The notes: generated by a model from the sequence alone, not told the origin. A stretch of 9,559 bases of DNA from Actinomycetota bacterium (GCA_019347785.1 JAHWKQ010000070.1:1-9559); one strand, 5' to 3'; positions 1 to 5,958 are shown, numbered from the stretch's first letter. Numbers and translations: made by a program.

Positions 1-1053
1 GTCGGCCGTGAGGCTGCCGTGGCAGGCGATCAGGCGGCTCTCGCCGGGCATGGCCGGGTCGGGGAACGTGGTCACGGCGCGGGCGGCGAGCACGACGTCG
101 CCGACCCGCCCACGCATGACCGCGCCGGCGGCACCGCGCGCGCCGAACCAGCCGTCGTCGAACAGCTCGTCGCGCGGCATCACCCACGCGAGGTCGCCGA
201 AGCGCCGTCGGGCCTCGGCGAGCAGCTCGGCGGCCGCCCCGGGGCGCGCGTGCAGCGAGCGGAACCTGCCCTCGCCGGAGTAGTCGGCCACGAGCGGAGC
301 GACGGCGTCCAGGCCGGTCTGCGCCGCCACGGGCACGTGTACCTGCCCGTGGTCGGCGGTCGTGACCAGCGCACAGCGCTCCGGCAGCACGTCGAGGAGC
401 TGGTCGACGAGGTGGTCGGCGGCCGTCAGCTCCCGGGCGAAGAAGCCATCGCGCAGTCCGTACTCGTGGGCGACCCGGTCGACGCCGTCGTAGTAGGCGT
501 AGGTGAAGCGGTGCCCGGAGGCGACCGTGCGCCGGACGTGCTCGCACAGTGTCGAGGTCGTGCGCCACCCCACCAGCCGCACGCCCCGCAGGTGGGCCCC
601 GGAGAAGCCGGTGCCACGGAACTCCGCGCGGGTCACGACGGGGACCGCCCCGCCCATGAACGGCCGGTGGGGCTGCACCTGCTCCGGGGGCGGGGGATGG
701 TCGCCGGGGACCTGCCAGCGCAGGACGTTGAGCACCCGTCCGCCGACGCGCATGCGGTAGCCGAGGACGCCGTGCTCGGCGGGCGTCAGCCCCGTCGCGA
801 TCGACGTCAGGGCGGTCGCGGTCGTGGAGGGGGCGACGGCGGTGATCGCCCGGCCCTCCAGGGCCGCCAGCGTCGGCAGGTGCGCCCGGTGGGCCTGCAG
901 GGACCGCCAGCCCAGTCCGTCGAGGACGAGCAGGACGACGGCGTCCGCCCCGGCGACCGGTCCGGGGAGCCAGTCGACGGGCTCCGCTCCAAGCAGGGCC
1001 GGGGCCAGCGCTCCGATCCAGGCGTCGTCGTACTCGGGTCGCACCGGTTCCAC
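1..1053 (-). CDS. Alkaline-phosphatase-superfamily phosphodiesterase / nucleotide pyrophosphatase-like protein (3' end cut by window edge)
   Basis: This frame is open from the GTG at 1053 to the window edge: 351 codons and no stop. It carries the metal-site order of the type I phosphodiesterase/nucleotide pyrophosphatase family. VLLVLDGLGW has the first metal Asp at D45. APSTTATALTSIATG has the nucleophile, probably T78 by alignment with PSxTxP of NPPs. YYDGVDRVAHEYG supplies D192 and H196. TTADHGQV supplies D234 and H235. ACHGSLTAD supplies H345 close to the edge. Relatives usually continue with about 15-40 more residues after HGSLT, so most of the protein is here. Family members hydrolyse phosphodiesters or phosphate monoesters with two metal ions; the substrate cannot be read from sequence. 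No signal peptide is visible. Start: an in-frame GTG at 1044 is possible, but GTG 1053 lies 8 bases after a TACCGT -10 box, which fits a leaderless transcript. It is divergent from the CBS gene. Confidence 0.88.
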   Translation of the reverse strand, partial: MEPVRPEYDDAWIGALAPALLGAEPVDWLPGPVAGADAVVLLVLDGLGWRSLQAHRAHLPTLAALEGRAITAVAPSTTATALTSIATGLTPAEHGVLGYRMRVGGRVLNVLRWQVPGDHPPPPEQVQPHRPFMGGAVPVVTRAEFRGTGFSGAHLRGVRLVGWRTTSTLCEHVRRTVASGHRFTYAYYDGVDRVAHEYGLRDGFFARELTAADHLVDQLLDVLPERCALVTTADHGQVHVPVAAQTGLDAVAPLVADYSGEGRFRSLHARPGAAAELLAEARRRFGDLAWVMPRDELFDDGWFGARGAAGAVMRGRVGDVVLAARAVTTFPDPAMPGESRLIACHGSLTAD

Positions 1054-1061
1054 GGACCTCA

Positions 1062-1086
1062 ACGGTAACCCACCCTGTCGACTGAA
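1062..1086 (-). promoter_or_regulatory. Putative promoter of the phosphodiesterase gene (leaderless)
   Basis: On the minus strand TTCAGT (1086-1081) lies 13 bases upstream of TACCGT (1067-1062), a TAnnnT actinobacterial -10. The GTG at 1053 starts 8 bases after the box, so transcription would begin at or next to the start codon. The 13-base spacer is short, so the -35 assignment is weak; the -10 is better supported. The -35 candidate lies in the left arm of the 1078-1123 palindrome. Confidence 0.4.
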
Positions 1087-1123
1087 GCCTGCCGTCGACA
1101 TACCGACGGGAGTCTTCAGTCGA
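1078..1123. repeat. 46-bp near-perfect palindrome between divergent genes
   Basis: The arms share a single axis. TCGACTGAAG (1078-1087) pairs with CTTCAGTCGA (1114-1123). CT (1089-1090) pairs with AG (1111-1112). CCGTCG (1092-1097) pairs with CGACGG (1104-1109). That gives 18 of 20 matched positions around a 6-base centre. Each arm places CTTCAGTCGA where a -35 element would sit for the gene on its side, so the palindrome is effectively two head-to-head copies of one promoter-proximal sequence. If both transcripts are leaderless, it lies outside both mRNAs. That favours a DNA-level role, such as operator or shared sigma-factor sites, over a terminator or attenuator. Confidence 0.85.
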
Positions 1124-1141
1124 GGAGGGGGCGGCTAGGAT
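1115..1141 (+). promoter_or_regulatory. Putative promoter of the CBS-domain gene (leaderless)
   Basis: TAGGAT (1136-1141) matches TAnnnT and ends 7 bases before the ATG at 1149, the spacing of a leaderless actinobacterial promoter. The -35 candidate TTCAGT (1115-1120) is in the right arm of the palindrome, with a 15-base spacer. GAGGAGGGG at 1122-1130 looks like a Shine-Dalgarno sequence but is about 18 bases from the ATG, too far to act as one. Confidence 0.45.
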
Positions 1142-1148
1142 TTCGCGC

Positions 1149-1622
1149 ATGCCGCGCGACACGAACGTGACCGAGGTCATGGCCGCGCCCGTGCTGACCG
1201 TCGAGGCGGCAGCCACGGTCGAGGAGGCCATCGCCTACCTGACCGGGCGGGGCGTGACGGGGGCGCCCGTCGTGGACGCCGACGGGCGCGTCGTGGGGCT
1301 GCTGGACGAGTCCGACCTGGTGCTGTCCGAGGCCCGGGTGCACGCGCCGACGATCGTCCATCTGCTCGGCGCCTACATCCCCCTGCCCGGCGAGCAGCAC
1401 CGCTTCGACGAGGAGGTGCGCCGGGCGCTGGGACAGACCGTCGCCGACGTCATGCACGACGACCCCGCGGTGGTGCGCGCCGACGGGACCGTGGAGGACG
1501 TCGCCACGCTGCTCGTCGAGCACGACGTGTCCCGCGTTCCCGTCGTGGACGACGACCGCCGCCCGGTGGGAATCGTCACGCGGGGCGACATCGTGCGGCT
1601 CATCGGGCGGCTCGGCCGGTAG
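1149..1622 (+). CDS. Two-CBS-domain protein
   Basis: The 157-residue protein consists of two CBS (Bateman) repeats and nothing else. The first begins at about residue 8 (VTEVMAAPVLTV) and ends with GLLDESD (50-56). The second begins at about residue 98 (VADVMHDDPAVV) and ends with GIVTRGD (141-147). These two endings are the G-h-h-[ST]-x-x-D ribose/phosphate-binding signature, although the first repeat lacks the usual Ser/Thr. The linker at about 60-95 contains HAPTIVHLLGAYIPLPGEQ, a segment I recognise from similar actinobacterial CBS proteins. CBS pairs bind adenosyl nucleotides and act as energy sensors, here as a stand-alone module whose partner is unknown. The MBL gene follows after 6 bases, so the two are likely one transcript. 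The ATG at 1149 is preferred because of the TAGGAT box. Confidence 0.92.
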   Translation: MPRDTNVTEVMAAPVLTVEAAATVEEAIAYLTGRGVTGAPVVDADGRVVGLLDESDLVLSEARVHAPTIVHLLGAYIPLPGEQHRFDEEVRRALGQTVADVMHDDPAVVRADGTVEDVATLLVEHDVSRVPVVDDDRRPVGIVTRGDIVRLIGRLGR

Positions 1623-1628
1623 CCGGCT

Positions 1629-2459
1629 GTGCCGACGGCGCGCGGGCGCCATGCCTGGATCTGCGCCACCTGCGCCGTCCAGCACGAGCCCGGCGCCCGG
1701 CCCCCACCGGTGTGCGCGGTCTGCGCGGACGAGCGCCAGTTCGTCCCCGCCGGCGGGCAGCGCTGGACGACGCTGCCGCGGCTGCGCGAGGAGGGTCACC
1801 GCAGCGACGTGCGCCGGCTCGAGCCCGGCCTGCACGGCGTGGGGGTCCGCCCGAGTCTGGGCATCGGGCAGCGCGCGCTGCTGGTGGCCACCCCGCGCGG
1901 CAACGTCCTGTGGGACTGCGTCGGCTACATCGACGACGAGGCGGTCACGCGCCTGGCCGCGCTCGGCGGCGTCGCCGCGATCGCGCCCTCCCACCCGCAT
2001 TTTTTCGGCTGCATGGTCGAGTACAGCCGGGCCTTCGGCGGCGCGCCGGTCTGGGTGGCGCGGGCGGACCGGGACTGGGTGCGCCGGGCCGACCCGGCCG
2101 TGCGCCTGTGGGACACCGAGGTCGAGGTGCTCCCGGGGGTGACCCTCGTCCAGTGCGGCGGCCACTTCGAGGGCAGCGCCGTGCTGCACTGGCCCGCCGG
2201 CGCGGGCGGGCGGGGGGCGCTGCTCGTCGGCGACACCGCCACGGTCGTCGCGGACCGGGCGCATGTGAGCTTCATGCGCAGCTATCCCAACGAGCTGCCG
2301 CTGCCCGCGCCCGCGGTGCGCCGAATCGTCGACACGATCGGCGACCGGCCGTTCGACCGCATCTACGGTGGCTGGTGGGACCGCGTCGTCGACGCCGACG
2401 GCGCCGCGGCGCTGCACCGGTCGGCCGAGCGCTACCTGCGCTGGATCGGCGCGGCGTGA
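1629..2459 (+). CDS. MBL-fold metallo-hydrolase-like protein with N-terminal zinc ribbon
   Basis: The protein has 276 residues. It opens with a probable zinc ribbon: CATC (C12, C15) and CAVC (C29, C32), followed by the family segment GGQRWTTL. A metallo-beta-lactamase-like body follows. The usual HxHxDH metal loop reads SHPHFFG (H122, H124), so the Asp and third His are replaced by Phe and Gly. H179 (GGHFEGS) and D202 (VGDT) occupy later metal-ligand positions. The protein may therefore bind fewer metals or use a different centre than classical MBL enzymes. The substrate is unknown. There is no signal peptide or membrane segment, so it is cytoplasmic. The start is a GTG 6 bases after the CBS stop with no clear Shine-Dalgarno sequence, which suggests translational coupling. 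Confidence 0.85.
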   Translation: MPTARGRHAWICATCAVQHEPGARPPPVCAVCADERQFVPAGGQRWTTLPRLREEGHRSDVRRLEPGLHGVGVRPSLGIGQRALLVATPRGNVLWDCVGYIDDEAVTRLAALGGVAAIAPSHPHFFGCMVEYSRAFGGAPVWVARADRDWVRRADPAVRLWDTEVEVLPGVTLVQCGGHFEGSAVLHWPAGAGGRGALLVGDTATVVADRAHVSFMRSYPNELPLPAPAVRRIVDTIGDRPFDRIYGGWWDRVVDADGAAALHRSAERYLRWIGAA

Positions 2460-2463
2460 GCTC

Positions 2464-2494
2464 CCGGCCCGGCGGGTGCGGCGCCTGGGGCCGG
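2464..2494 (+). terminator. GC-rich hairpin after the MBL gene, possible terminator
   Basis: Five bases after the TGA, CCGGCCC (2464-2470) pairs with GGGCCGG (2488-2494), and GGCG (2471-2474) pairs with CGCC (2482-2485). The stem is 11 bp with a 2-base bulge and a 7-base loop. No T-tract follows, so it is not a classical intrinsic terminator, although U-less hairpins are often proposed as terminators in actinobacteria. It ends exactly where the rmuC promoter motif begins. Confidence 0.4.
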
Positions 2495-2517
2495 CTGTCG
2501 CACCCCTGTCCTACCCT
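2495..2517 (+). promoter_or_regulatory. Putative rmuC promoter, RecA-NDp/PafBC-like
   Basis: CTGTCGCAC (2495-2503), then 8 bases, then TACCCT (2512-2517). The RecA-independent DNA-damage promoter described in mycobacteria has consensus tTGTCRGTG-N8-TAnnnT. The match covers the TGTCG core, the exact 8-base spacing and the TAnnnT box. It differs in the last three bases of the first element (CAC instead of GTG). Transcription would start near 2524. The following gene being a recombination/repair factor adds to the case. Confidence 0.5.
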
Positions 2518-2523
2518 GCGGGC

Positions 2524-2622
2524 ATGGACGTGGGAGCAGGGCCCGGAACAGGGCCCGACAGGGTCGAGGCGCCGCGAGCCCGTCCGTCGGGGACGGGCCT
2601 GGCCGGGGGAGGTCGGCGGTGA
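2524..2622 (+). CDS. Possible 32-residue leader peptide upstream of rmuC (doubtful)
   Basis: An ATG 6 bases after the TACCCT box opens a 32-codon frame. Its TGA (2620-2622) overlaps the GTG of rmuC at 2619 in a GTGA junction. The position is ideal for a leaderless leader peptide coupled to rmuC. Against it, the product is a low-complexity Gly/Pro/Arg/Ala string with no recognisable family. Its third positions are about 75% G/C, clearly lower than in the neighbouring genes. rmuC also has its own strong Shine-Dalgarno sequence, so coupling is not needed. The segment may simply be a 5' untranslated leader of about 95 bases. It contains two direct copies of CAGGGCCCG (2537-2545, 2549-2557). Confidence 0.22.
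   Translation: MDVGAGPGTGPDRVEAPRARPSGTGLAGGGRR
2605..2612 (+). promoter_or_regulatory. Strong Shine-Dalgarno site of rmuC
   Basis: GGGGGAGG ends 6 bases before the GTG at 2619. It fixes that GTG as the rmuC start: upstream in the same frame there is no ATG or GTG back to the promoter. Confidence 0.75.
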
Positions 2623-3758
2623 GCGGGGACGCCCTGGCGCTGGTGGCCCTGGCCGTGCTGGTCGTGCTCGCGGTGGCGGCGGTGGCGCGCCGGCAGGAGG
2701 CGGCGCTGGGGCGTATGGCCGAGCGGCTGCGCGACGACCGCGAGGCACAGCGGGAGGCGGGGCTGCGCGTGGCGGTCGAGCACCTCGTCGACGTGGCCGG
2801 ACAGCGGCTGGAGACCCACACCGCCGCCGGGGCGAGGGAGCTCGAGGCCCAGCGGGGCGCGATCTCCCAGCAGCTGGGGACGATGGGCGCCGAGCTGGAG
2901 CGCGTCGCGCGCCTCGTCTCGGACCTGCAGACCGATCGGGCCCGCACGCATGGCGAGCTGACGACGCAGATCCGCGCCGCCGGCGAGCAGACCGCCCGAC
3001 TGGCCGACACGACCGGTGAGCTGCGCGAGGCGCTGGCAAGCAGCAGGACGCGCGGCCAGTGGGGCGAGCGCATGGCCGAGGACGTGCTCCGGCTGGCCGG
3101 CTTCGTCGAGAACGTCAACTACCGGCGTCAGAAGGCGGTGGACGGCGGCGGGATCCCGGACTTCACGTTCATGCTGCCCCGCGACCTGCTGCTGCACATG
3201 GACGTCAAGTTCCCGCTCGACAACTACGTGCGCTATCTGGGGGCCGGGTCCGACCGTGACCGCGACGCGCACCGGCTCGGGTTCCTGCGCGACGTGCGCC
3301 AGCGGGTCCGGGAGCTGGCGGCCCGCGAGTACGGGCAGGCCGAGGGCACCGTGGACTGCGTGCTGCTGTTCATCCCCAACGAGCAGGTCTACGGGTTCAT
3401 CCACCAGCACGACGACCAGCTGCTGGACACGGCCATGCGCGCCAAGGTCGTGTTCTGCTCGCCGCTGACGCTGTTCGCCGTGCTGGCCGTCATCCGCCAA
3501 TCGGTCGACAACTTCGTGCTGGAGCGCACGTCGCGGGAGATCCTGTCGGTCCTCGGTGGCTTCTCGACCCAGTGGCGCAAGTTCACCGACCAGCTCGACA
3601 CGGTGGGCACCCACATGGAACGCGCGCAGCGGGCCTACGAGACGCTGACGGGCACCCGCAGACGTCAGCTGCAGCGCTCGCTGGACCGGGTCGAGGAACT
3701 CCGTCGGGAGCGGGGCCTGGCCGAGGGCGACGAGGAGGTCGTGAAGCTCGCCCGCTGA
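2619..3758 (+). CDS. rmuC: DNA recombination protein RmuC
   Basis: The 379-residue protein has the RmuC architecture. An N-terminal membrane-spanning or hydrophobic helix is at about residues 5-23 (ALALVALAVLVVLAVAAVA). A charged, probably coiled-coil region runs to about 140. The RmuC domain follows, with GQWGE (146-150), a MDVKFPLDNY segment (from residue 194) and FIPNEQVYGFIHQ. The domain is related to the restriction-endonuclease-like fold. In E. coli, loss of rmuC raises recombination at short inverted repeats, and the protein is thought to cut aberrant DNA structures. This copy is shorter than the roughly 475-residue E. coli protein, mainly in the coiled-coil part. It appears monocistronic, with a damage-type promoter at 2495-2517 and a strong ribosome binding site. 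Confidence 0.95.
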   Translation: MSGDALALVALAVLVVLAVAAVARRQEAALGRMAERLRDDREAQREAGLRVAVEHLVDVAGQRLETHTAAGARELEAQRGAISQQLGTMGAELERVARLVSDLQTDRARTHGELTTQIRAAGEQTARLADTTGELREALASSRTRGQWGERMAEDVLRLAGFVENVNYRRQKAVDGGGIPDFTFMLPRDLLLHMDVKFPLDNYVRYLGAGSDRDRDAHRLGFLRDVRQRVRELAAREYGQAEGTVDCVLLFIPNEQVYGFIHQHDDQLLDTAMRAKVVFCSPLTLFAVLAVIRQSVDNFVLERTSREILSVLGGFSTQWRKFTDQLDTVGTHMERAQRAYETLTGTRRRQLQRSLDRVEELRRERGLAEGDEEVVKLAR

Positions 3759-3761
3759 CGC

Positions 3762-4625
3762 TCAGGTCTCGTACTGGTAGAACCCGCGTCCGGCCTTGCG
3801 CCCCAGCAGGCCCGCGTCGACCATGCGCGAGAGCAGCGGCGGCGGCGCGTAGAGCTGCTCCTTGAACTCCGCGTAGAGCGACTCGGCCACGGCCATGGTC
3901 GTGTCGAGTCCGATGAGGTCGATGAGGGCCAGGGGGCCCATGGGGTGGGCGCACCCTCGAACCATCCCCGCGTCGATGTCCTCGGCGGAGGCGAAGCCGG
4001 ACTCGACCATGCGCACCGCCGACAGCAGGTACGGCACGAGCAGCATGTTGACGATGAACCCGGCGCGGTCCTTCGACCGGATGACGCGCTTGCCCAGCGC
4101 CTCGCCGGCGAAGCGCTCCGCCCGTCGGATCGTGTCGTCGCTCGTCAGCAGCGAGGGCACCAACTCGACGAGCTGGAGAACCGGCACGGGGTTGAAGAAG
4201 TGCAGCCCCAACACCTGCCCACGGCGGCTCGTGGCCATCGCCAGCTTCATGATGGGGATCGACGAGGTGTTCGAGGCGAGCACCGCGCCGGGGTCCTCGA
4301 CCACCTTGTCGAGCTGGGAGAACACCTCGACCTTGGCGTCCTCGGACTCGACCACCGCCTCGACCACCAGCTGGCGGTCGGCCAGAGCCCCGAGGTCGGC
4401 GGTGACCCGCAGTCGCCCCAGAGCCTCGTCACGATCGCCCGGCTCCAGCTTGCCGGCCTTCACCGCCCGCTCCAGCGAGCGCTCCAGCCGCCGCCGGCTG
4501 GCCTGCGCGAGCTCCCCCGACGCCTCGACCACGATCACGTCCAGGCCCCCGCGCGCGCAGACCTCCGCGATGCCCGCGCCCATCTGGCCGCCGCCGACGA
4601 CCCCCACACGCTCGAACTCGCCCAT
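3762..4625 (-). CDS. hbd: 3-hydroxybutyryl-CoA dehydrogenase (3-hydroxyacyl-CoA dehydrogenase family)
   Basis: The protein has 287 residues, the normal length for the single-function enzyme (Hbd/PaaH/FadB2). The NAD-binding Rossmann motif is GGGQMGAGIA (11-20), with E34 at the end of the second strand. Catalytic residues by family alignment are S121 (SNTSSIPI), H142 (GLHFFNPVP), E154 (VELV) and N193 (AGFIVNMLL). The C-terminal helical domain ends with LLGRKAGRGFYQYE. The enzyme interconverts 3-hydroxyacyl-CoA and acetoacyl-CoA with NAD(H) or NADP(H), in beta-oxidation, butyrate-type metabolism or polyhydroxybutyrate supply. No other beta-oxidation gene is in the window, so the pathway cannot be assigned. 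The ATG at 4625 has GGGAG 4 bases upstream. The stop lies 3 bases from the rmuC stop, tail to tail. Confidence 0.95.
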   Translation of the reverse strand: MGEFERVGVVGGGQMGAGIAEVCARGGLDVIVVEASGELAQASRRRLERSLERAVKAGKLEPGDRDEALGRLRVTADLGALADRQLVVEAVVESEDAKVEVFSQLDKVVEDPGAVLASNTSSIPIMKLAMATSRRGQVLGLHFFNPVPVLQLVELVPSLLTSDDTIRRAERFAGEALGKRVIRSKDRAGFIVNMLLVPYLLSAVRMVESGFASAEDIDAGMVRGCAHPMGPLALIDLIGLDTTMAVAESLYAEFKEQLYAPPPLLSRMVDAGLLGRKAGRGFYQYET

Positions 4626-4658
4626 GCCACTCCCGAAGCGCCCGCTGGAAACGGCTCA

Positions 4659-4664
4659 ACGATA
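4659..4664 (-). promoter_or_regulatory. Putative -10 box of the 3-hydroxybutyryl-CoA dehydrogenase gene
   Basis: TATCGT on the minus strand (4664-4659) matches TAnnnT. The start codon is 33 bases downstream, leaving a short leader with its own GGGAG Shine-Dalgarno sequence. A -35 at standard spacing would fall in the palindrome at 4675-4694; no good TTGACA match is seen. Confidence 0.35.
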
Positions 4665-4674
4665 GCGGCTGCGC

Positions 4675-4694
4675 GCGCTGGGGCGACCCAGCGC
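4675..4694. repeat. Perfect palindrome with GCGA centre between divergent genes
   Basis: GCGCTGGG (4675-4682) and CCCAGCGC (4687-4694) are perfect inverted copies around GCGA. The element covers the expected -35 region of both divergent promoters, so it could be an operator shared by the sugar dehydrogenase and hydroxybutyryl-CoA dehydrogenase genes. It lies upstream of both predicted transcription starts, which argues against a terminator. In such GC-rich DNA an 8-bp palindrome can also occur by chance. Confidence 0.6.
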
Positions 4695-4707
4695 CGGGCC
4701 CGGTGGC

Positions 4708-4713
4708 TACAGT
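4708..4713 (+). promoter_or_regulatory. Putative -10 box of the sugar dehydrogenase gene (leaderless)
   Basis: TACAGT matches TAnnnT and ends 6 bases before the ATG at 4720, consistent with a leaderless mRNA. No convincing -35 hexamer is visible; GACCCA occupies 4685-4690, inside the palindrome. Confidence 0.45.
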
Positions 4714-4719
4714 CGCGGG

Positions 4720-5958
4720 ATGAGCAGGTCGCCCGTCGCGGTGTGGTGCCTCGCGCTCGCCGCGGCGCTGGGCGCCTGCTCGGGCGCGCAGCCACCGGGT
4801 GACGACGGGCGTGACGCCGCGCGGCGATCGCCGTCGGGGCGGGCCTCGCCGCGCGGGGAGGGGGGCGACCTGTCCTCCCTGCGCCTGGCGCTGCGGCCGG
4901 TGACCCGGGGCCTCGACACGCCCGTGTTCGCCACCGCCCCGGCCGACGACCCCCGGCTGTTCGTCGTCGAGCGGGGCGGGCGCGTGCGGATCGTCGCCCG
5001 CGGCCGGCTGGCGGCCCGGCCGTTCCTCGACGTCAGCGACCGCACCCGCACCGACGGGGAGTACGGGCTGTTGGGCCTGGCGTTCCATCCCGGCTACGCC
5101 CGCAACGGGCGCTTCTTCGTGCACTACAGCGCGCGGGCCAACGGCGCCACCGTGCTCGCCGAGTACCGGGTGTCCGACGACCCCGACCGGGCCGACCCGG
5201 GCAGCGGGCGGACCCTCCTGCGGGTGCCCCAGCCGGCGCCCAACCACAACGGGGGCATGCTCGCCTTCGGCCCCGACGGCATGCTCTGGCTGGGGCTGGG
5301 CGACGGGGGAGGCGGTGGGGACACGTACGGCAACGGCCAGCGCCCCGACACGCTGCTGGGCACGCTGCTGCGCCTGGACGTCGACACTGCAGGCGCCGAC
5401 GGGGGGCGTGGCTACGCCGTGCCGCCGGACAACCCCTGGGCCGACGGCGGCCCGGGCGCGCCGGAGGTGTGGGCGTACGGGCTGCGCAACCCGTGGCGGT
5501 TCTCCTTCGACCGCGGCCTGGTCTACATCGGCGACGTCGGCCAGCGCGCCTGGGAGGAGGTCGACGTCGCCCGCGCCGACCGGGCCGCGCTGAACTACGG
5601 CTGGCCGGTCACGGAGGGTCGCCACTGCTACGAGGCGTCCGAGTGCGATACGACGGGGCTGACCGCGCCACTGGTCGAGTACAGCCATGACACGGGCGTG
5701 TGCTCGGTGATCGGGGGCTACGTCTACCGGGGCGCGGCGATCCCCGCGCTGCGGGGCCACTACCTGCACAGCGACCTGTGCGCCGGCTGGGTCCGCAGCT
5801 TCAAGGTGGCCGGGCGGCGGGCGGTGCAGCGGCGGGACTGGACGGCCGACCTCGGCCGGCCCGGGACCGTGCTGTCGCTCGGCCGGGACGCCGGCGGCGA
5901 GGTCTACCTGCTGACCGCCGAGGGCGCGCTGCTGCGCGTCGTCGCACGGGGCCCGTGA
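4720..5958 (+). CDS. PQQ-dependent sugar dehydrogenase family lipoprotein (glucose/sorbosone dehydrogenase fold)
   Basis: The 412-residue protein begins with a lipoprotein signal peptide: a hydrophobic stretch to about residue 19 and lipobox LGAC with C20 as the lipidated Cys. It would be anchored on the outer face of the cytoplasmic membrane. A polar low-complexity linker (about 21-50) leads to a six-bladed propeller domain. Family landmarks are YGLLGLAFHPGY, PNHNGG (H176 aligns with the catalytic-type His of soluble glucose dehydrogenase), LGDGGGGGDTYGNGQ, YGLRNPWRFSFDR (from Y253), IGDVGQRAWEEVDV and LNYGWPVTEG. Characterised members oxidise aldose sugars using PQQ and calcium; many homologues are uncharacterised. 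No PQQ synthesis gene is present, so cofactor supply is open. It is probably read from a leaderless mRNA. Its TGA overlaps the start of the NADH dehydrogenase gene. Confidence 0.88.
   Translation: MSRSPVAVWCLALAAALGACSGAQPPGDDGRDAARRSPSGRASPRGEGGDLSSLRLALRPVTRGLDTPVFATAPADDPRLFVVERGGRVRIVARGRLAARPFLDVSDRTRTDGEYGLLGLAFHPGYARNGRFFVHYSARANGATVLAEYRVSDDPDRADPGSGRTLLRVPQPAPNHNGGMLAFGPDGMLWLGLGDGGGGGDTYGNGQRPDTLLGTLLRLDVDTAGADGGRGYAVPPDNPWADGGPGAPEVWAYGLRNPWRFSFDRGLVYIGDVGQRAWEEVDVARADRAALNYGWPVTEGRHCYEASECDTTGLTAPLVEYSHDTGVCSVIGGYVYRGAAIPALRGHYLHSDLCAGWVRSFKVAGRRAVQRRDWTADLGRPGTVLSLGRDAGGEVYLLTAEGALLRVVARGP

Noticed and set aside
19..1068. Plus-strand open frame of 349 codons opposite the phosphodiesterase
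   Set aside because: The product is His/Gly/Arg/Pro-rich without any motif, while the minus strand encodes a complete catalytic motif set. It is an antisense artefact of GC-biased third positions.
1078..1123. Rho-independent terminator or miniature transposable element
   Set aside because: It lies between divergent starts, not after a gene. It has no T-tract, no flanking target-site duplication, and no second copy in the window.
1116..2417. Minus-strand open frame of 433 codons across the CBS and MBL genes
   Set aside because: It runs through two recognisable plus-strand genes and their junction and has no domain; it is antisense shadow.
1712..3019. Plus-strand open frame of 435 codons spanning the MBL-rmuC junction
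   Set aside because: Arg/Gly/Ala-rich frame in a wrong phase through two real genes and the intergenic promoter.
2511..3614. Minus-strand open frame of 367 codons opposite rmuC
   Set aside because: Antisense to a confidently identified gene; no recognisable domain.
4429..5769. Minus-strand open frame of 446 codons opposite the sugar dehydrogenase
   Set aside because: Crosses the divergent promoter region and out-of-phase parts of two real genes; no domain.
5700..5954. N-terminal extension of the NADH dehydrogenase in the same frame
   Set aside because: It overlaps the end of the sugar dehydrogenase in another phase and reads as Arg/Ala-rich sequence; the Rossmann fold begins just after the GTG at 5955, which has the GTGA coupling overlap.
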